64,000 nucleotides of DNA from Ornithodoros turicata (GCF_037126465.1 NW_026999406.1:1-64000); one strand, 5' to 3'. Counted from the stretch's first letter, positions 22,729 to 33,327 are shown. Translations and numbers: made by a program. Notes: a model not told the origin generated them from the sequence alone.

Positions 22729-23181
22729 TTATTTGTGAAGTGTTTCTAGGGTGCCTTGTGATTTGTTGATACCGGACGGGTGAAGAGCGTTGAACTTGTA
22801 TATGAGATAAGACTCCCTATCACGCCTGTCACGTGTGGATCTAAACCCGGTTTCTAGAATATATAGTTTAATGTTGTCAAAATTGTGACCAGGAACGTTA
22901 AAGTGTTCGGCGACTGCTTTGGGGAGTTTGTTGGACGTGTCGGTTCTGTGTCCGGTAAGGCGGTTGTTCATTTGTTGGCCGGTTTCACCAATGTATTGCA
23001 TAGAGCAGTCGCCGCATTCAATGCAGTATATGACATTGGAGCTTGTGCATGTGAATGCGTGGTTAACGGGGTGGGTGTAATTGCTCGCAGTGCTTTTGAT
23101 GGAGTTAGCGTGTTGAACGTGCTTGCATGTTTTGCAGCGCGGGAGGTTCGCGTGAACCAATTCGCATGAACCTTTAAACAC
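22729..23181 (-). CDS. Penelope-like GIY-YIG endonuclease domain, intact 150-aa ORF
   Basis: The protein is the C-terminal endonuclease module of a Penelope-like retroelement, which nicks target DNA for reverse transcription. Visible in order: a Cys/His linker with CKTC at residues 16-19 and H21/H24; the GIY-like strand VIYCIEC at 50-56; QYIGETG at 62-68 (the YIG strand); NNRLTGHRTD at 72-81, giving the conserved Arg and His; and DRESYLIYKFN at 121-131 with the likely catalytic Glu at 123. There are no internal stops or frameshifts. In full elements this domain is fused C-terminal to a reverse transcriptase, which is missing here. The start used is the first ATG, at the edge of the inverted pseudo-LTR, and is probably not the native one. 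Confidence 0.85.
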   Translation of the reverse strand: MFKGSCELVHANLPRCKTCKHVQHANSIKSTASNYTHPVNHAFTCTSSNVIYCIECGDCSMQYIGETGQQMNNRLTGHRTDTSNKLPKAVAEHFNVPGHNFDNIKLYILETGFRSTRDRRDRESYLIYKFNALHPSGINKSQGTLETLHK

Positions 23182-23290
23182 GTCACACCTAACCCTTTAA
23201 ATACCATGCCAATGATGAGGACGGTGCCCAGAAGAAGAACAGTCTCTGTTCGAAATATCGGCGGCTTCTGTCCTGAGGCAACTCCCTTCC
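23158..23290 (+). repeat. Penelope pseudo-LTR, inverted copy at the 5' end
   Basis: This copy faces the other way from the downstream one and directly abuts the right-hand target duplication. It overlaps the first codons of the endonuclease frame, whose ATG lies at 23,179-23,181. The hammerhead-like core on the plus strand spans 23,211-23,257, with stem II strands at 23,219-23,224 and 23,246-23,251. Confidence 0.75.
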
Positions 23291-23545
23291 TTCCTTATTT
23301 GATGAAGTGTGCCATAATGGAATATTAGCTGTTGTGCATGAAGTTACGCGCATCTGACAGAACTTGGTAATTAAAACTCTGCAAGGGTGCTCATGTATAA
23401 TAATGTTAGACACTTTATAATAAAAATTGTAATTTTGATTGTAATCGTATTGATTAAAAATATCTTCTTTGATTAAAATGTGCGTGATTATCACTAATAA
23501 AAAATGTGATACCCCTTCAATGCTATTGCATCAGATTTTTGGCAA

Positions 23546-24164
23546 AGTTTTTCTTCTTCACACAAAGTCATAACATAATTCTCCACACTAATGACTTAAA
23601 TAAATATATTTTCACTTGTACTTTTGTGTATGGCTATCCTTTGCATGTAAACTGCCTACTGGGCGATTCCACGCGAAATGATCCAGCGGACCTGCTAGGG
23701 CCCCACAAAGAGTTCCCCAATTTTTACGATTTTTTTAGCAGTCCCTAATAGTGCAAAACGACACACCACGAAACATTTCTTCCCAACTCTCAATGTGGCG
23801 GGTGCTAGACACGAGCAAATTTCGCAGCGCTGGCGAAAACCGTGCCTGGCGTGAACGGCAGGTGCGGCTCATAGAAAGCACCTAGAACTGTGCGGTTTTC
23901 TTTTGCGTATAGAGGAAACTATGTCCTAAACAGCGTCCAAATCTCGGTTGTCGTGCTGTAATCGGTGTAGGTATACAAAGGCCGGAAGTTTCGCAATTTT
24001 CCTCCTACTTCGCGATTTTTTCGTGGAAAATCAAACCATTAAACTTTTAAGTTTTTCTCCTTCACACAGAGTCATAACATAATTCTCGACACTAATGACT
24101 TAAAGAAATATATTTTCACTTGTACTTTTGTGTATGTCTATCCTTTGCATGTAAACTGCCTACT
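23546..24164 (+). repeat. 115-bp direct repeats flanking a 390-bp segment
   Basis: The segment 23,546-23,660 recurs at 24,050-24,164 with about ten differences (shared: CATAACATAATTCTC, TTTTCACTTGTACTTTTGTG, CCTTTGCATGTAAACTGCCT). The interval between them begins GGGCGATTCCACGCGAAATG. No TG...CA ends, primer site or polypurine tract is visible, so I do not call it an LTR element. Confidence 0.7.
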
Positions 24165-24419
24165 CCACACCTGTTGTAGCGGTGGAAAAATTGCGACTGA
24201 ATTCGACACAGATTGAAAAATGATGAAAGAAGTTGGCCCAGGCTGAAAAATGTGAGCAGGTAGGCGCGCACGCAACCCTCCGGCCACGCTCCGCCCACCG
24301 GTAAGAGCCTCCACCCGAGCGCCGCCTGCCGCGCGCGAGGAAAACTACGCGAAAAAAGTCGGCGCAGACGCGACGGTGGCGCTACCCTGGTGGCAATGTT
24401 GTAGTCCTATCCCGTCCCT

Positions 24420-26380
24420 ATACTACTTAAGGAACCTCGAAAGGAGTTGGATCACCACAGAGAGCAGCTCCTGCTGCAGCATCTTCGAGTTCATTGCCGT
24501 GTATGCCAACATGTCTCGGCACCGAGCAAAACATTATGGAAGTACCTTTATTGGTAGCTCTTGATGCCAAACATTGTGTACGCTGGACAAGGAGGCCTTT
24601 TGTGTACGGAGGCCACATATCGCTTGCAAACAGCTGAGGGAGTCCACGTATATAACCGATGATTTGATGTCACCTTGTACGATATGATTTAAGGCTAAAA
24701 TTACACCGTGAATTTCAGCACTGAAGAAAGTATATTTGTGAAGCGATGCGCTTTTGTACATGTGTCGGTCACCATCGCGCACAAGACCTCGGTTTGTGCT
24801 TTAGAGCCGTCTGTGTAAAAAGCTATGTGGTCTCCAAAATCTTCTTTCATGGATTCGAATTTGTGTTGGAGTACAATAGGTGGAGAATCTCGTTTTTTTT
24901 TTTCTTTTATAATGAAGTGTTACACTGTGGAGGTGGCTGCCATGGGGGAATTCGGGCCGAGTTTCCACCACAAAACAGCTATAATGTGCGAACCCATAAT
25001 CTTGAACACCGTGCAAAAGACGCGCGCTAAGAGGTGGAATGATCAAGGATCTGTTAATGAAGTGTTGTTGAAAGTACGTGTCTTTAACGCACGAGAGGGC
25101 AGGATGATCACGGTAGCCTCTTATTGTTGATGCATAAGAGTTAGCAAGATAAAACCTCCCTCGTTCTAATGACCATTCGTTGCACTCAATATAAAGATTT
25201 TCTCCCGGCGAGGTGCGGAATGCGCCCAGAACCAGATGAAGTCCTTGGTGATGGATAGGATGAGGACGTCTAAAAAATGATTGACGTGCTGGACCATATA
25301 CCACAGCCCCATAGTCAAGTCTTGAACGAACCATGAGAACATAGGGTCTGTGAAGAGTTTCTCGATCTGCTCCCAATGACCTCTGTGATAGCACTTTCAA
25401 GGTTCAAGGAGTTTGTACATCTTGCTTTGAGGTGTGAAATTTGAGTAGAGAAGGTCAGTTTCTTATCGGAGATAAGACCGAGAAACTTGTATTGCGGCTG
25501 AAGGGCTAGGTCACGCCTGTCCAATTTAAGAGCGGGTTTAAGGAGCATTCCCCTTACTCTAGAAAACGGAACACAAACAGTTTTGTCGGGTGTAAACTTA
25601 AACCCATTTTCGTTTGCCCGCTTGGTCAGTTTATTTTTAGTGAGCTGTAGTTGCCGTTCGCATCTACTCAGATAAGTTCACATATAAGGGACAGCGAATA
25701 GCGGGAGGAATTGCATTCACCACAGAATTCATTTTAACTATCAACCTTGTGACACTCTGCACAGATCCCTGCGGAACACTATTTTCTTGGATGAAGGGTT
25801 GTGATAATACTGTGCCAAGTATGACCCTGAAGGTCATCCCCTCAAGAAAGTTAGCAATGCAGCGAAAAATACGGCCCCGTATCCCGAAAGCGTGCAGATC
25901 ACGAAGGATACCGTAGCGCCACGCAGTATCGTGGGCCTTTTCCAGGTGAAAAAAGACCGATAAGCAGTGCTGTTGTCTTGCAAATGCTTCCCGGATGGTC
26001 GTTTCTAGACGAAGGAGATGGTCAACTCTACAACATGCGGCTAAAAAACTACGTTGATACTTAATAAGACACTGATTTTTTTTCTAGATAATATACAGGG
26101 TGGTTATTTACCATACGCTCAAACGTTTTGCCCTGGCAACTTGTGAGAGCAATTGTCCTGTAACTGGTTGGGCTGGAGGCATCTCTTAATGGTTTCAACA
26201 AAGGGAGAATCGTGGCTAGTTTCCAGCGAGAAGGGAGCTGCCCTTGTTTCCAAACTAAGTTAAAGAACTGCAGAGTACATTCTTGTGCTTCGGCTGACAG
26301 GTGAGATAGCTCGAGTATATGATGCGATCCGGTCCTGGGGTCATGTCTTTCGATGGCGAGGCCCTGAGAACCTGAATCAT
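24420..26380 (-). pseudogene. LINE 1: Jockey/CR1-type reverse transcriptase and RNase H, decayed
   Basis: Reading leftwards, broken frames give the order expected of a non-LTR retrotransposon ORF2. The RT palm region lies at about 25,700-26,200: FHLEKAHDTAWRYGIL, then GIRGRIFRCIANFLEG, then QENSVPQGSV. The thumb (YKFLGLISDKKLTF) is at 25,440-25,490. The connection (VRSRLDYGAVVYG, HHQGLHLVLGAFRTSPGENL) is at 25,180-25,330. RNase H pieces (AEIHGVILALNHI, IYVDSLSCLQAI, then PRHVGIHGNELEDAAAG) lie at 24,450-24,720. Several stops and frameshifts separate the blocks and the catalytic YxDD is degenerate (about 25,680), so the copy is dead. Confidence 0.85.
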
Positions 26381-26441
26381 ATTGAAAGCTACGTCACACT
26401 TTCACAGCGTTTCCAGTTCAGAACATTACAGTAAATAATTC

Positions 26442-26732
26442 TTGAAGTTTAAAGCATGTGTTGAAAACAATAGTATATCTCCCGGTCAGGGTGGGCATTT
26501 CGCGCTCTCCTTTTTGGACATCAGCGTCCGCAGATGCGAAGACGGCACACTACAAACCAGCGTTCACCGTAAGCCCTGTGACAAGGGGAATTTCTTGAAT
26601 TTCGATTCCCATCATCCGGTCGAGCAAAAACGAAGCGTCGTGAGAAGCCACAGGTCTGACAAGTTCGCCTCGACTGCTGAACTACGCGCAGCCGAAGAAA
26701 AGACGATTGCCGACTCGTTGACTAAGCCTTAA
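26442..26732 (+). pseudogene. Penelope-like reverse transcriptase fragment
   Basis: The plus-strand translation contains LSFLDISVRR, then TSVHRKPCDKGNFLNFDSHH and KRSVVRS. This matches the conserved block after the RT palm of Penelope/Neptune-type elements (pattern LPFLDV ... YRKPT ... SxHP ... KRSVV). Only this segment is present. It ends at a stop at 26,730-26,732, directly against the TGAGGTAACCTCA array. It lies in the opposite orientation to the LINE around it and is therefore an insertion or rearrangement within LINE 1. Confidence 0.7.
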
Positions 26733-26744
26733 AAGAACCACAGC

Positions 26745-27005
26745 CATGTCTGAGGTTCTGAGATTGAACATCAGAATTGCTTGAGGTTACCTCAAAGGAC
26801 CGAAAACGAGGTCTGAGGCTCTGAGGCAGAACCTCAGGATTTCTTGGGGTAACCTCAGAGGACCCACAGCCGGGTTTGAGATCCTGAGGTAGGGCCTCAG
26901 GATTTCATGAGGTAACCTCAGGAGAACTTCGGCAGTTCTGAGGTAACCTCAGAGAACCTCAAGATAGCCTGAGGTAACCTCAGAATTTCTGGGGTAACCT
27001 CAAGA
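26745..27005. repeat. Array of palindromic TGAGGTAACCTCA motifs
   Basis: At least six copies of (G/T)GAGGT(A/T)ACCTCA or its one-base variant GGGGTAACCTCA occur in about 260 bp. They are interleaved with half-sites GGTTCTGAG, GAACCTCAGG and CTGAGGCAG. The spacing of 30-70 bp is irregular, so this is a degenerate repeat of a palindrome rather than a simple microsatellite. Confidence 0.8.
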
Positions 27006-27400
27006 CGTCTTTCCAATAGGGCAGAAACCCGTGCATCATGCATTTCACGGGCATTCAGGATTCGGTCGCAATCAGCATCAGACGTACACTTTATGAGGAG
27101 GTCTTCTGATCGTAGCTTCTTTATTTCTGAAATGTTTGTCCACAAGGATGTCCCTGCTCTTTCAATAAAGAAAGGTGACGTCTTCCCAAGAACTACAGTT
27201 TTTTACATTTTCTGATGCCATGGCTGACAGTACAGTGTACTTGGCAATAAATGGTTTTGCTTTTGGTATGAGAACTTTGGTTCGGGCACGCCTACCGCTC
27301 CCGATCGGAAGGGAGTTTGAATATTTAATCATGTGATGTTTAAGGAAATATATAATGTTCCGATTGGTCGCCCACACTTCACATTCACACATGTGTGAAG
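27000..27400 (-). pseudogene. LINE 1 ORF1 N-terminal fragment
   Basis: Minus-strand frames give RRARTKVLIPKAKPFIAKYT (27,210-27,310) and, after a frameshift, LWTNISEIKKLRSEDLLIKC (27,080-27,145). The second block parallels ITDINRIRSGDLVVKRTNEK in the ORF1 of LINE 2 (about 45,330-45,420). I infer the nucleic-acid-binding ORF1 product of the same LINE type. It is separated from its ORF2 by the palindromic array and the Penelope fragment. Confidence 0.6.
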
Positions 27401-27550
27401 GTCCCGACAGCCACCGTTCAAGGCTTCTACCCTTCGCTTTTCATCCCCTCGGCACGGTACGGATAACACATTGGGACTGGGGGCTGTGGTACGTGGTGGC
27501 GCCGCTCACCAAACACCAGTCCAAGCCGGTGCCCCCTGCAGGGGTCACGC
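27400..27550 (-). mobile_element. LINE 1 5' leader segment
   Basis: This stretch matches 45,690-45,835 upstream of LINE 2 ORF1 (shared GGTACGGATAACACATTG and GTGGCGCCGCTCACCAA). Its position upstream of ORF1 in both copies supports a LINE 5' UTR, which in Jockey-type elements contains the internal promoter. Confidence 0.6.
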
Positions 27551-27559
27551 AAGTTTCTT

Positions 27560-29005
27560 GCTTGTTCTTGTATCTGGTGCTAGCTGTCTTGATACCTCGA
27601 CAATGTACTAATTAGTTTCGTGAAATACGTTCATTAGGAGTCTAAGCTATTAAAGTTGTCAGTCAAGCCTAATTATTACGTACGCACCTACAGTGTGTAC
27701 ACGATACCATGGGGTTGCCAAATACAACACATCCGCACTATTGTAATATCCTTAAAGAAGTCTAGATACTGCTCCTGGGACCTCAAACGCCATGCATTCG
27801 AGATATGGGCGCAGAGCACGATTTCGCAAACAGCAGGTGGATGCAGCGTTCGTGACCCGTAACGATACGACAGTAAAGTCTTCCAATCAAACAAACAATC
27901 GACTGGCTTTATGAAACATAACTGCAATTCCAATAACAATATATTTTTCGTATGTAAGCATATCACAGCTGGGTTGAGAGTATGTGACGTTCATGATGCT
28001 CTTCGCCAGGTAGCTGCAGGTCGGCAACGGGAAAGCATATTTGCACGAATAGTAACCGCAGAGGTGGTATCAACAACGTGCTTCGGTATCTGCAAAGCAT
28101 CCCGCAAAAAAACACTACAACCAAGAAGCCTATGTGGATCGAGCAAACGCTCCTTGCAGGGCATTCGTCCTCCCCCTGACGTCCACCGAAGGGGCTAAAA
28201 AATTACGGCCGGATGGTTGGGAGTTGGCGGTGTTTAGAGTCCCACAAACCCATGACAGTCGTCTGTAGTCTGTAAATGTCTCCTGCATTGTTAGCCGGTC
28301 AGAATGATGGTCACAATTAATGCATTAGGTACAAGCCTATCATTTCAATAGACTAAAATATATCAAAGGTTTCATGAATGCCGTATGGCACGCTTTTCAT
28401 TCATTCTGTTGCTCAGTGTTTCGTTTCGGGGCGTCATGTGGTTAGGGATCACCCATGGAACTCACGGCGAAAGAAGTTGTGTGGTATGTTCGGGGAGTGG
28501 GCGCAAATCTCAGAGAGTGCCCTCCAGGACCAAAAAGTAGATCCGAGCCCTGGCTCCCTGCCACCATCGGCAGTCGACATTCCTATATGCTCTGTAGAGA
28601 GGTCTTGAAAGAACACTGATATCACTTGCGTCAGTGGTATAGACCTGCTGAACCCCTGCCGTCATAGAAATGGCGACCCCTATGTCTGTTTCGGAATAGT
28701 ATGTTTAAGAATATTTAAATTATGGGGCAGCTTTCCGGAAATGAATGGTGGTTTAAGACGGAGTTCGATATGAGCTTCGAGAATACCGTTATAGTTTCAA
28801 AAAAGTGAAGGTACCCCGGAGGAGCCCTTTATGTAGGATGGCATCATGCCTGCACCGCGATCCTTGTGACATTGTTTGACAGATGTTCCTTCTTATTTTC
28901 GTCTGTGTTCCATTAAACATACGTCATCATGTACTGACAGCCTCGACTTCTGGTATGACCATCTTACACACTTATCTGCCGGAATTGCGTCGAAGTCTTG
29001 AAGGT
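27560..29005. other. Low-information stretch, no gene supported
   Basis: Open frames here (for example 95 codons from 27,911 and 76 codons from 28,378, both plus strand) show no domain, are crossed by others and lack convincing splice context. No tandem repeat or transposon end is evident. Confidence 0.5.
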
Positions 29006-29009
29006 TTGA

Positions 29010-29480
29010 TGCATATGTACTTACTGAACTTTCCCCCGCAAGCCCGGAATGGCTGTATGCCTGGCTTCGCAGACTCTCCGCGTAGACCGTAGACCAGGAA
29101 CAGAAGAAAATACGGAAGCCCTGTCATATTGATTGCGAGACAAGTGCAGTACTGAAGAACGCAGTTGCGGAAATGTGCTGCCGTATCTTTACGGGAATGC
29201 GAGCGTTAATGACGAGTAGTTCTGTTTAAACATATGCGAGCCACGTTTGCCGACTTCGCCTACGGTTCCACTCTATATGACGCACCTTGCACCAAATAAA
29301 TAAGAACAAAGGATAGAGACTACTGATAGGTACTGTCGGAGCTTGCACAGACATTATAGGCACATTCGAAGTTTCATACATGATGTCCTTGTCGCATAGT
29401 CAACAGGAAGGCGGAACGAGGAGTTTTTCCTGTAGCGCACACGCGGCCACCAAGCCGCATCCCGCCTGGTATGGGACACA
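29010..29480 (+). repeat. Dispersed repeat, uninterrupted copy
   Basis: The left half (TATGTACTTACTGAACTTT, GGAACAGAAG, GCCGTATCTTTA) matches 39,324-39,520. The right half (GACGAG, CATATGCGAGCCA, GCGCACACGC) matches 41,807-42,080. The copy is continuous here, so it gives the pre-insertion arrangement for the 2.3-kb element that splits the other copy. The family is unidentified and non-coding as far as I can see. Confidence 0.75.
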
Positions 29481-30060
29481 TTTCAGGAAGCAGAAGCAGA
29501 AACAGCTGGACCGCTTGGTACATATCCTATGCGGGCGACAGAAACAACATACCGACTAATGCACTAAAGCGCACGAATAGTTATACGTTACAACCATTCG
29601 CTTCACACCTCTAAAACCACATATACACAAAGTGACTGAAGAACAGTACATCGCCTAATTGTCGTAGATTCGAAAGATCCAACATCTTCCCCCAATCAGT
29701 GCGCGCAGAGAACTACCATACCTTATCACTTACAGGGACTGTAAAGCACTCGTGTGCTTACAGTGTCGTGTGCGCTGAACCACCGCCACCTACATAGAGC
29801 AAAGCCTGCGCATTGCCTCCTCTCCCTCCTTCGCTACGTGAACATATATAATCAAAATTCGTCTGCTACCGCGATTCATCGTTCTGCGAATTCAAGAACC
29901 CACAAATGATTGCAGCTCACCTGGAACCTGCAGACCTAAATATTTAGACAAAAATTGCAAGACCCCTTCCAGATTATCACTTTTGAGAAAAATTGAGACC
30001 GTTGCGCTTTATTTCCAATTTTTCCCATTTAGTACGCGGGGACGCTCAGAACTCGCAGAC
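29480..30060. other. No gene or repeat recognised
   Basis: About 580 bp without an open frame of note or visible repeat structure. Confidence 0.5.
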
Positions 30061-30106
30061 GACGGTGGTTCTTCTCCATGGCCATGGCCGCTGAAAGCAC
30101 GTTCGT

Positions 30107-30144
30107 GATTGGCTACGGCCGTTGAAACAGGATCCTGATTGGCT
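30107..30144 (+). promoter_or_regulatory. Two GATTGGCT (inverted CCAAT) boxes
   Basis: GATTGGCT occurs at 30,107-30,114 and at 30,137-30,144, both upstream of the candidate gene start at 30,220. Paired CCAAT boxes 75-115 bp before a start are compatible with a promoter. No TATA box or initiator can be singled out. Confidence 0.3.
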
Positions 30145-30219
30145 GAAGTCGACAGGCGCGCAGGCTTTCTCTATCTAGCTGGTGTTGGCTGAACTAATTT
30201 GCTGCCGATGACTACGAAG

Positions 30220-30674
30220 ATGCCGCAGCAGGCGAATTGTGGAAACGTCCGAAGCAAACTGCAGTTCAGTCACCAGTTATGGACGGTTCCTCTGCTTCAC
30301 CGAGGTGACGAGCGCAACACAACGTCTAAGGTATGTACAGGTGTCACACATGTATTAATTGTATTACAGCGATGACGTATTAAATTTAACTTTTGTTATC
30401 ATACTTGACCCTTACTGGACATTGTCAACATAAACAAATTTCATTTTAGGGACATTCCACTGTTGAAGTGGCGCCAGACTGCTTCGTAGTTTGTAGAGAT
30501 CGCATAATTAGATCATCTTTTGAAAGTTTCTCTTTTGAAATAGTTTTAAAACTGTTTCATGTCGACTCCAACGATTTCATAGATTTGTGCATGGAAGTCA
30601 CAGCATCGGATAACACTGATGCTGCCGGCACATTGTCCACGTCGACGAACACTGTTTGTGAAGTACACAGTTAA
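30220..30674 (+). CDS. Candidate two-exon gene, about 111 aa, unassigned
   Basis: Exon 1 (30,220-30,330) opens with ATGCCGCAGCAG and gives 37 codons ending at AAG|GTATGT. Exon 2 (30,450-30,674) follows TTTCATTTTAG and gives 74 codons plus a stop. Both junctions are phase 0, so the frame continues across the 119-bp intron. The translation contains DCFVVCRDRIIRSSFESFSF and NDFIDLCMEVTASDN. I recognise no domain. Two CCAAT boxes precede it. Against it: the coding length is short, the acceptor polypyrimidine tract is only moderate, and the flanks are repetitive. It could be a relic of a mobile element or chance. Confidence 0.3.
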
Positions 30675-30830
30675 AAAGACTGTTGCCTAGACCTGCACTG
30701 CAAGAATTGAGAACCAGATATATTTTCTAATCATGAGCTTCCCTACTTTGCAGGGAACAACTGTACTCGAGCTCGACCATGCATACTGCAACACTCTCTC
30801 TACGACCACTATGGAGTCTGCGTGTAAGCA

Positions 30831-31019
30831 ATGTATAGAGGATTAATGCTCAACATGCTCTCCATAAAGTCGTCTGAAATTCACAGAAGACTTCAGGCTG
30901 AGTATGGCCACGATACACTTGAGCAAATCGCAAAAGCACGCAGCAAAGCGCTTGAGTTGTGCAAACGACTGCCGTACATCAGTGCACACAGTAAACTTTT
31001 TTACACAGTTTTGGTGTAA
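30831..31019 (+). pseudogene. Possible mariner-type helix-turn-helix fragment
   Basis: The frame contains SSEIHRRLQAEYGHDTLEQI, which resembles the N-terminal helix-turn-helix region of mariner-like transposases (pattern EIHxxLxxxYGxDxLS), followed by LCKRL. Nothing downstream continues into a transposase. The match is short and may be fortuitous. Confidence 0.3.
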
Positions 31020-33320
31020 ATAGCTTGTCCCATGGCGCACACCTTTCTGGTCTTGCCTTTACACTCGAATGATGGGTGTTTTTTAAAACACCATTCAGGT
31101 AAGTGTATTCCTAATGAAACGCTCTTATGATGTGCGTTTAACAACAAAAACACCCTTAAAACGGGAGTGTTCTATTGAAAAAACCTTTTATGATAGAATT
31201 GTTTTCTGACAAATATTCCCTGTCAAATAGCTAGGGTAATACAAACTTCCGCTGCAGCGTGCCGGGACCAGTGGCCGAGACATACAGTTCGACATTCTTG
31301 CTTCTATGGCAAGCACCACCCTGAACATAGCAGACTTCCAGCCCTTGAACGTAAACCGCAATGCGTCGCATGCACGCCTCGTTAGCTTGGCAACACTGTG
31401 GGATCTGCGTGAGTACCGAAGGTTGAAGGGACCTCGGGCATCCACAGTAGCCTATATTGGCGTGTCAGATGGATCATATACTGAAATACAATTTGTTGGG
31501 GTACTTTCGTTACTTGTGCTGGGGCGGGAAACGTTTGTAACGGTGACCGGAATGCGTTTTTGCAATTAACACCCACGCTTGCAACGAGTCAAAGATACAA
31601 GCTAAATTCCTATTATCCTTCCCTATCAAGTACTGTGTTTTTAACTCAGGTTATCCTGTATAATGTGATCACTTGCTGAGCGGAGCTGTGAAACTAGCAT
31701 AATTTTTCTCTCACGAATTAAAACACATTTTTAACACCACATTCCCAATTCAAACTGGGTGAAAAAATTGTGTGTTTCGACGTAAACACCTGTTTCAACA
31801 CCCCACTTTACACCCTTAATGATCGACATTAGATGAAACGTAGTGTATGTCGATATCACATCTTTAGTAACGCCCTTCTTGCACCCTTTGCGGGATAGAA
31901 AATGTAAATGAAAAAATGGCTAGGAAGCAAGCGAGCTGGTGAAGATGATGAAGGGACAGACACAACACGACTTCGTGTTGTGTCTGTCCCTTCGTGTTCC
32001 CTAGTCTCGGGGTTTTTACATTATGCGTAGAAAATGTTTTTTTTTATATATAAGAATACACCTTCTTTGAGCATGCGCAAAATTAGGAAACTTCCTCATG
32101 CGACCCCGCCATAAAAGCATTGGTCCTTCAGTTGCGTGACTTAATAATAACGCCACCAGTAAATAAAGGTGCAAAATGATTTACTGTGCAGGACGGTCCC
32201 GGCCGGCGGAGTTGAGCCGGGGCGGCTCAGAGCCCAGTGTCAGAGTTCCTGAGAACATCCAACTTATGGAGCGCCTGATCCTCAACTATCAACTCTATCA
32301 AGTATGTTGAAACATTAGAGGGCAGAGAGCCCTACTCTGTCTCCTACATCCCTTGACAATAAAAAAGAAAAATATACTTTGAGTTGTGACAAAATGTTGC
32401 TGCTGCTCTTATATTATATTTCAAATAAATGTTCTGACGTGTCTGTTGTATACACTGACGGCAGTTTCTATTCGCAGGGCTGTCAACATTGCTTTACAAA
32501 AGTACATCTCAATCTCAGCAATAGGGAACTTACGGGTACATGGGTAGATAGAGTACATGGGTACAGTCACTCCCATTCACAGACTCTTCGGGCTAGTTTG
32601 GTATTGAGCGGCTTCACTGTGTATGAAACAGTGTCAATATATTTCACGTTAAATAGAATCCGCCATTTTCACGCTATCGCTGTGCGCATGCGCATCCCGC
32701 GTCTTCTGCTCTTCTGGTTGAAAACAATGGAATCATAGCCGAAACCATAGCTGAAAACAGCCGTAGCCATTGCTACGTTAACGCTGCTATACACAATTTT
32801 GCCGTTCCTGGATTGCTTCCGTCAATGAGTGAGGCTACGCCTCTCGGCACCAGAAATGTATGAAAGGACCCAGGAACGATTGGAATGATAACGAATAGCT
32901 TTAGTGCTGGATGACTGCACTGCACTGCACTCAACAAGCGCAAGCATCTTCTTCTTTCTTTTCTTCAAAACAGTTGTGCACAGCTTATTGGTCTGGCATG
33001 GAATGACACGGACACGGTTTGCTCCAGGGTCATGTTGCATACATCAAACGGACAATTACACTTTGTACAGGGACAAGAAGCAGGAATAGGTCTCGAAGCC
33101 TAAGATGGATACTCAAAAAGTGAATGCACGAAGTATGCTTGAACGGAAGACAGAGAAACCGCAGCGCCCCTCACGTGCATTTGTTTTTCAGCCAGTAGCA
33201 GACGACATTCGAGAGGGCGCCACATTTCAGGAAAATGGTCCATTGCAAAGATAGAGAGTGCCTGTTGCTGCATAATAAATTGTTTAGTAATTTTGGATTA
33301 CTATTACCCACTCCAGTGCT
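31020..33320. other. Mostly unassigned, with element-like traces
   Basis: At 31,060 a TACACTCGAATG string followed by GGGTGTTTTTTAAAACACC resembles a degenerate CACTCTAA-type transposon end. Repeated ACACCC/GGGTGT words continue to about 31,820, but no right end was found. At 32,436-32,465 a frame reads DVSVVYTDGS, like the start of a LINE RNase H domain. A 119-codon frame at 32,379-32,738 has no other support. AATAAA occurs at about 32,358. Confidence 0.4.
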
Positions 33321-33327
33321 ATATGGT

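Larger units (their letters stand above)
22197..23293 (-). mobile_element. Penelope-like element insertion with 13-bp target duplication
   Basis: The 13-mer CTTATTTGATGAA occurs at 22,184-22,196 and again at 23,294-23,306 and brackets a 1,097-bp insert. The insert contains a GIY-YIG ORF on the minus strand and inverted copies of one sequence at both ends (22,225-22,357 and 23,158-23,290). It also holds an AT microsatellite at 22,604-22,630. Inverted terminal pseudo-LTRs, variable target duplications and a separate GIY-YIG endonuclease domain are known traits of Penelope-like elements. No reverse transcriptase lies between the ends, so the copy is internally deleted or 5'-truncated. Confidence 0.85.
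22060..23475. repeat. Old direct duplication split by a later insertion
   Basis: The stretch 22,068-22,196 (TATAATAATGTTAGAC, GATTAAAAATATCTT) recurs at 23,366-23,474 in the same orientation with moderate divergence. The Penelope-like element now lies between the two copies. Removing it leaves a tandem period of about 170 bp. Confidence 0.6.

Noticed and set aside
22885..23169. 94-codon plus-strand frame
   Set aside because: It is the antisense shadow of the GIY-YIG endonuclease, which has recognisable motifs on the minus strand.
23546..24164. LTR retrotransposon
   Set aside because: The direct repeats are only 115 bp, lack TG...CA ends and enclose 390 bp with no primer-binding site or coding sequence.
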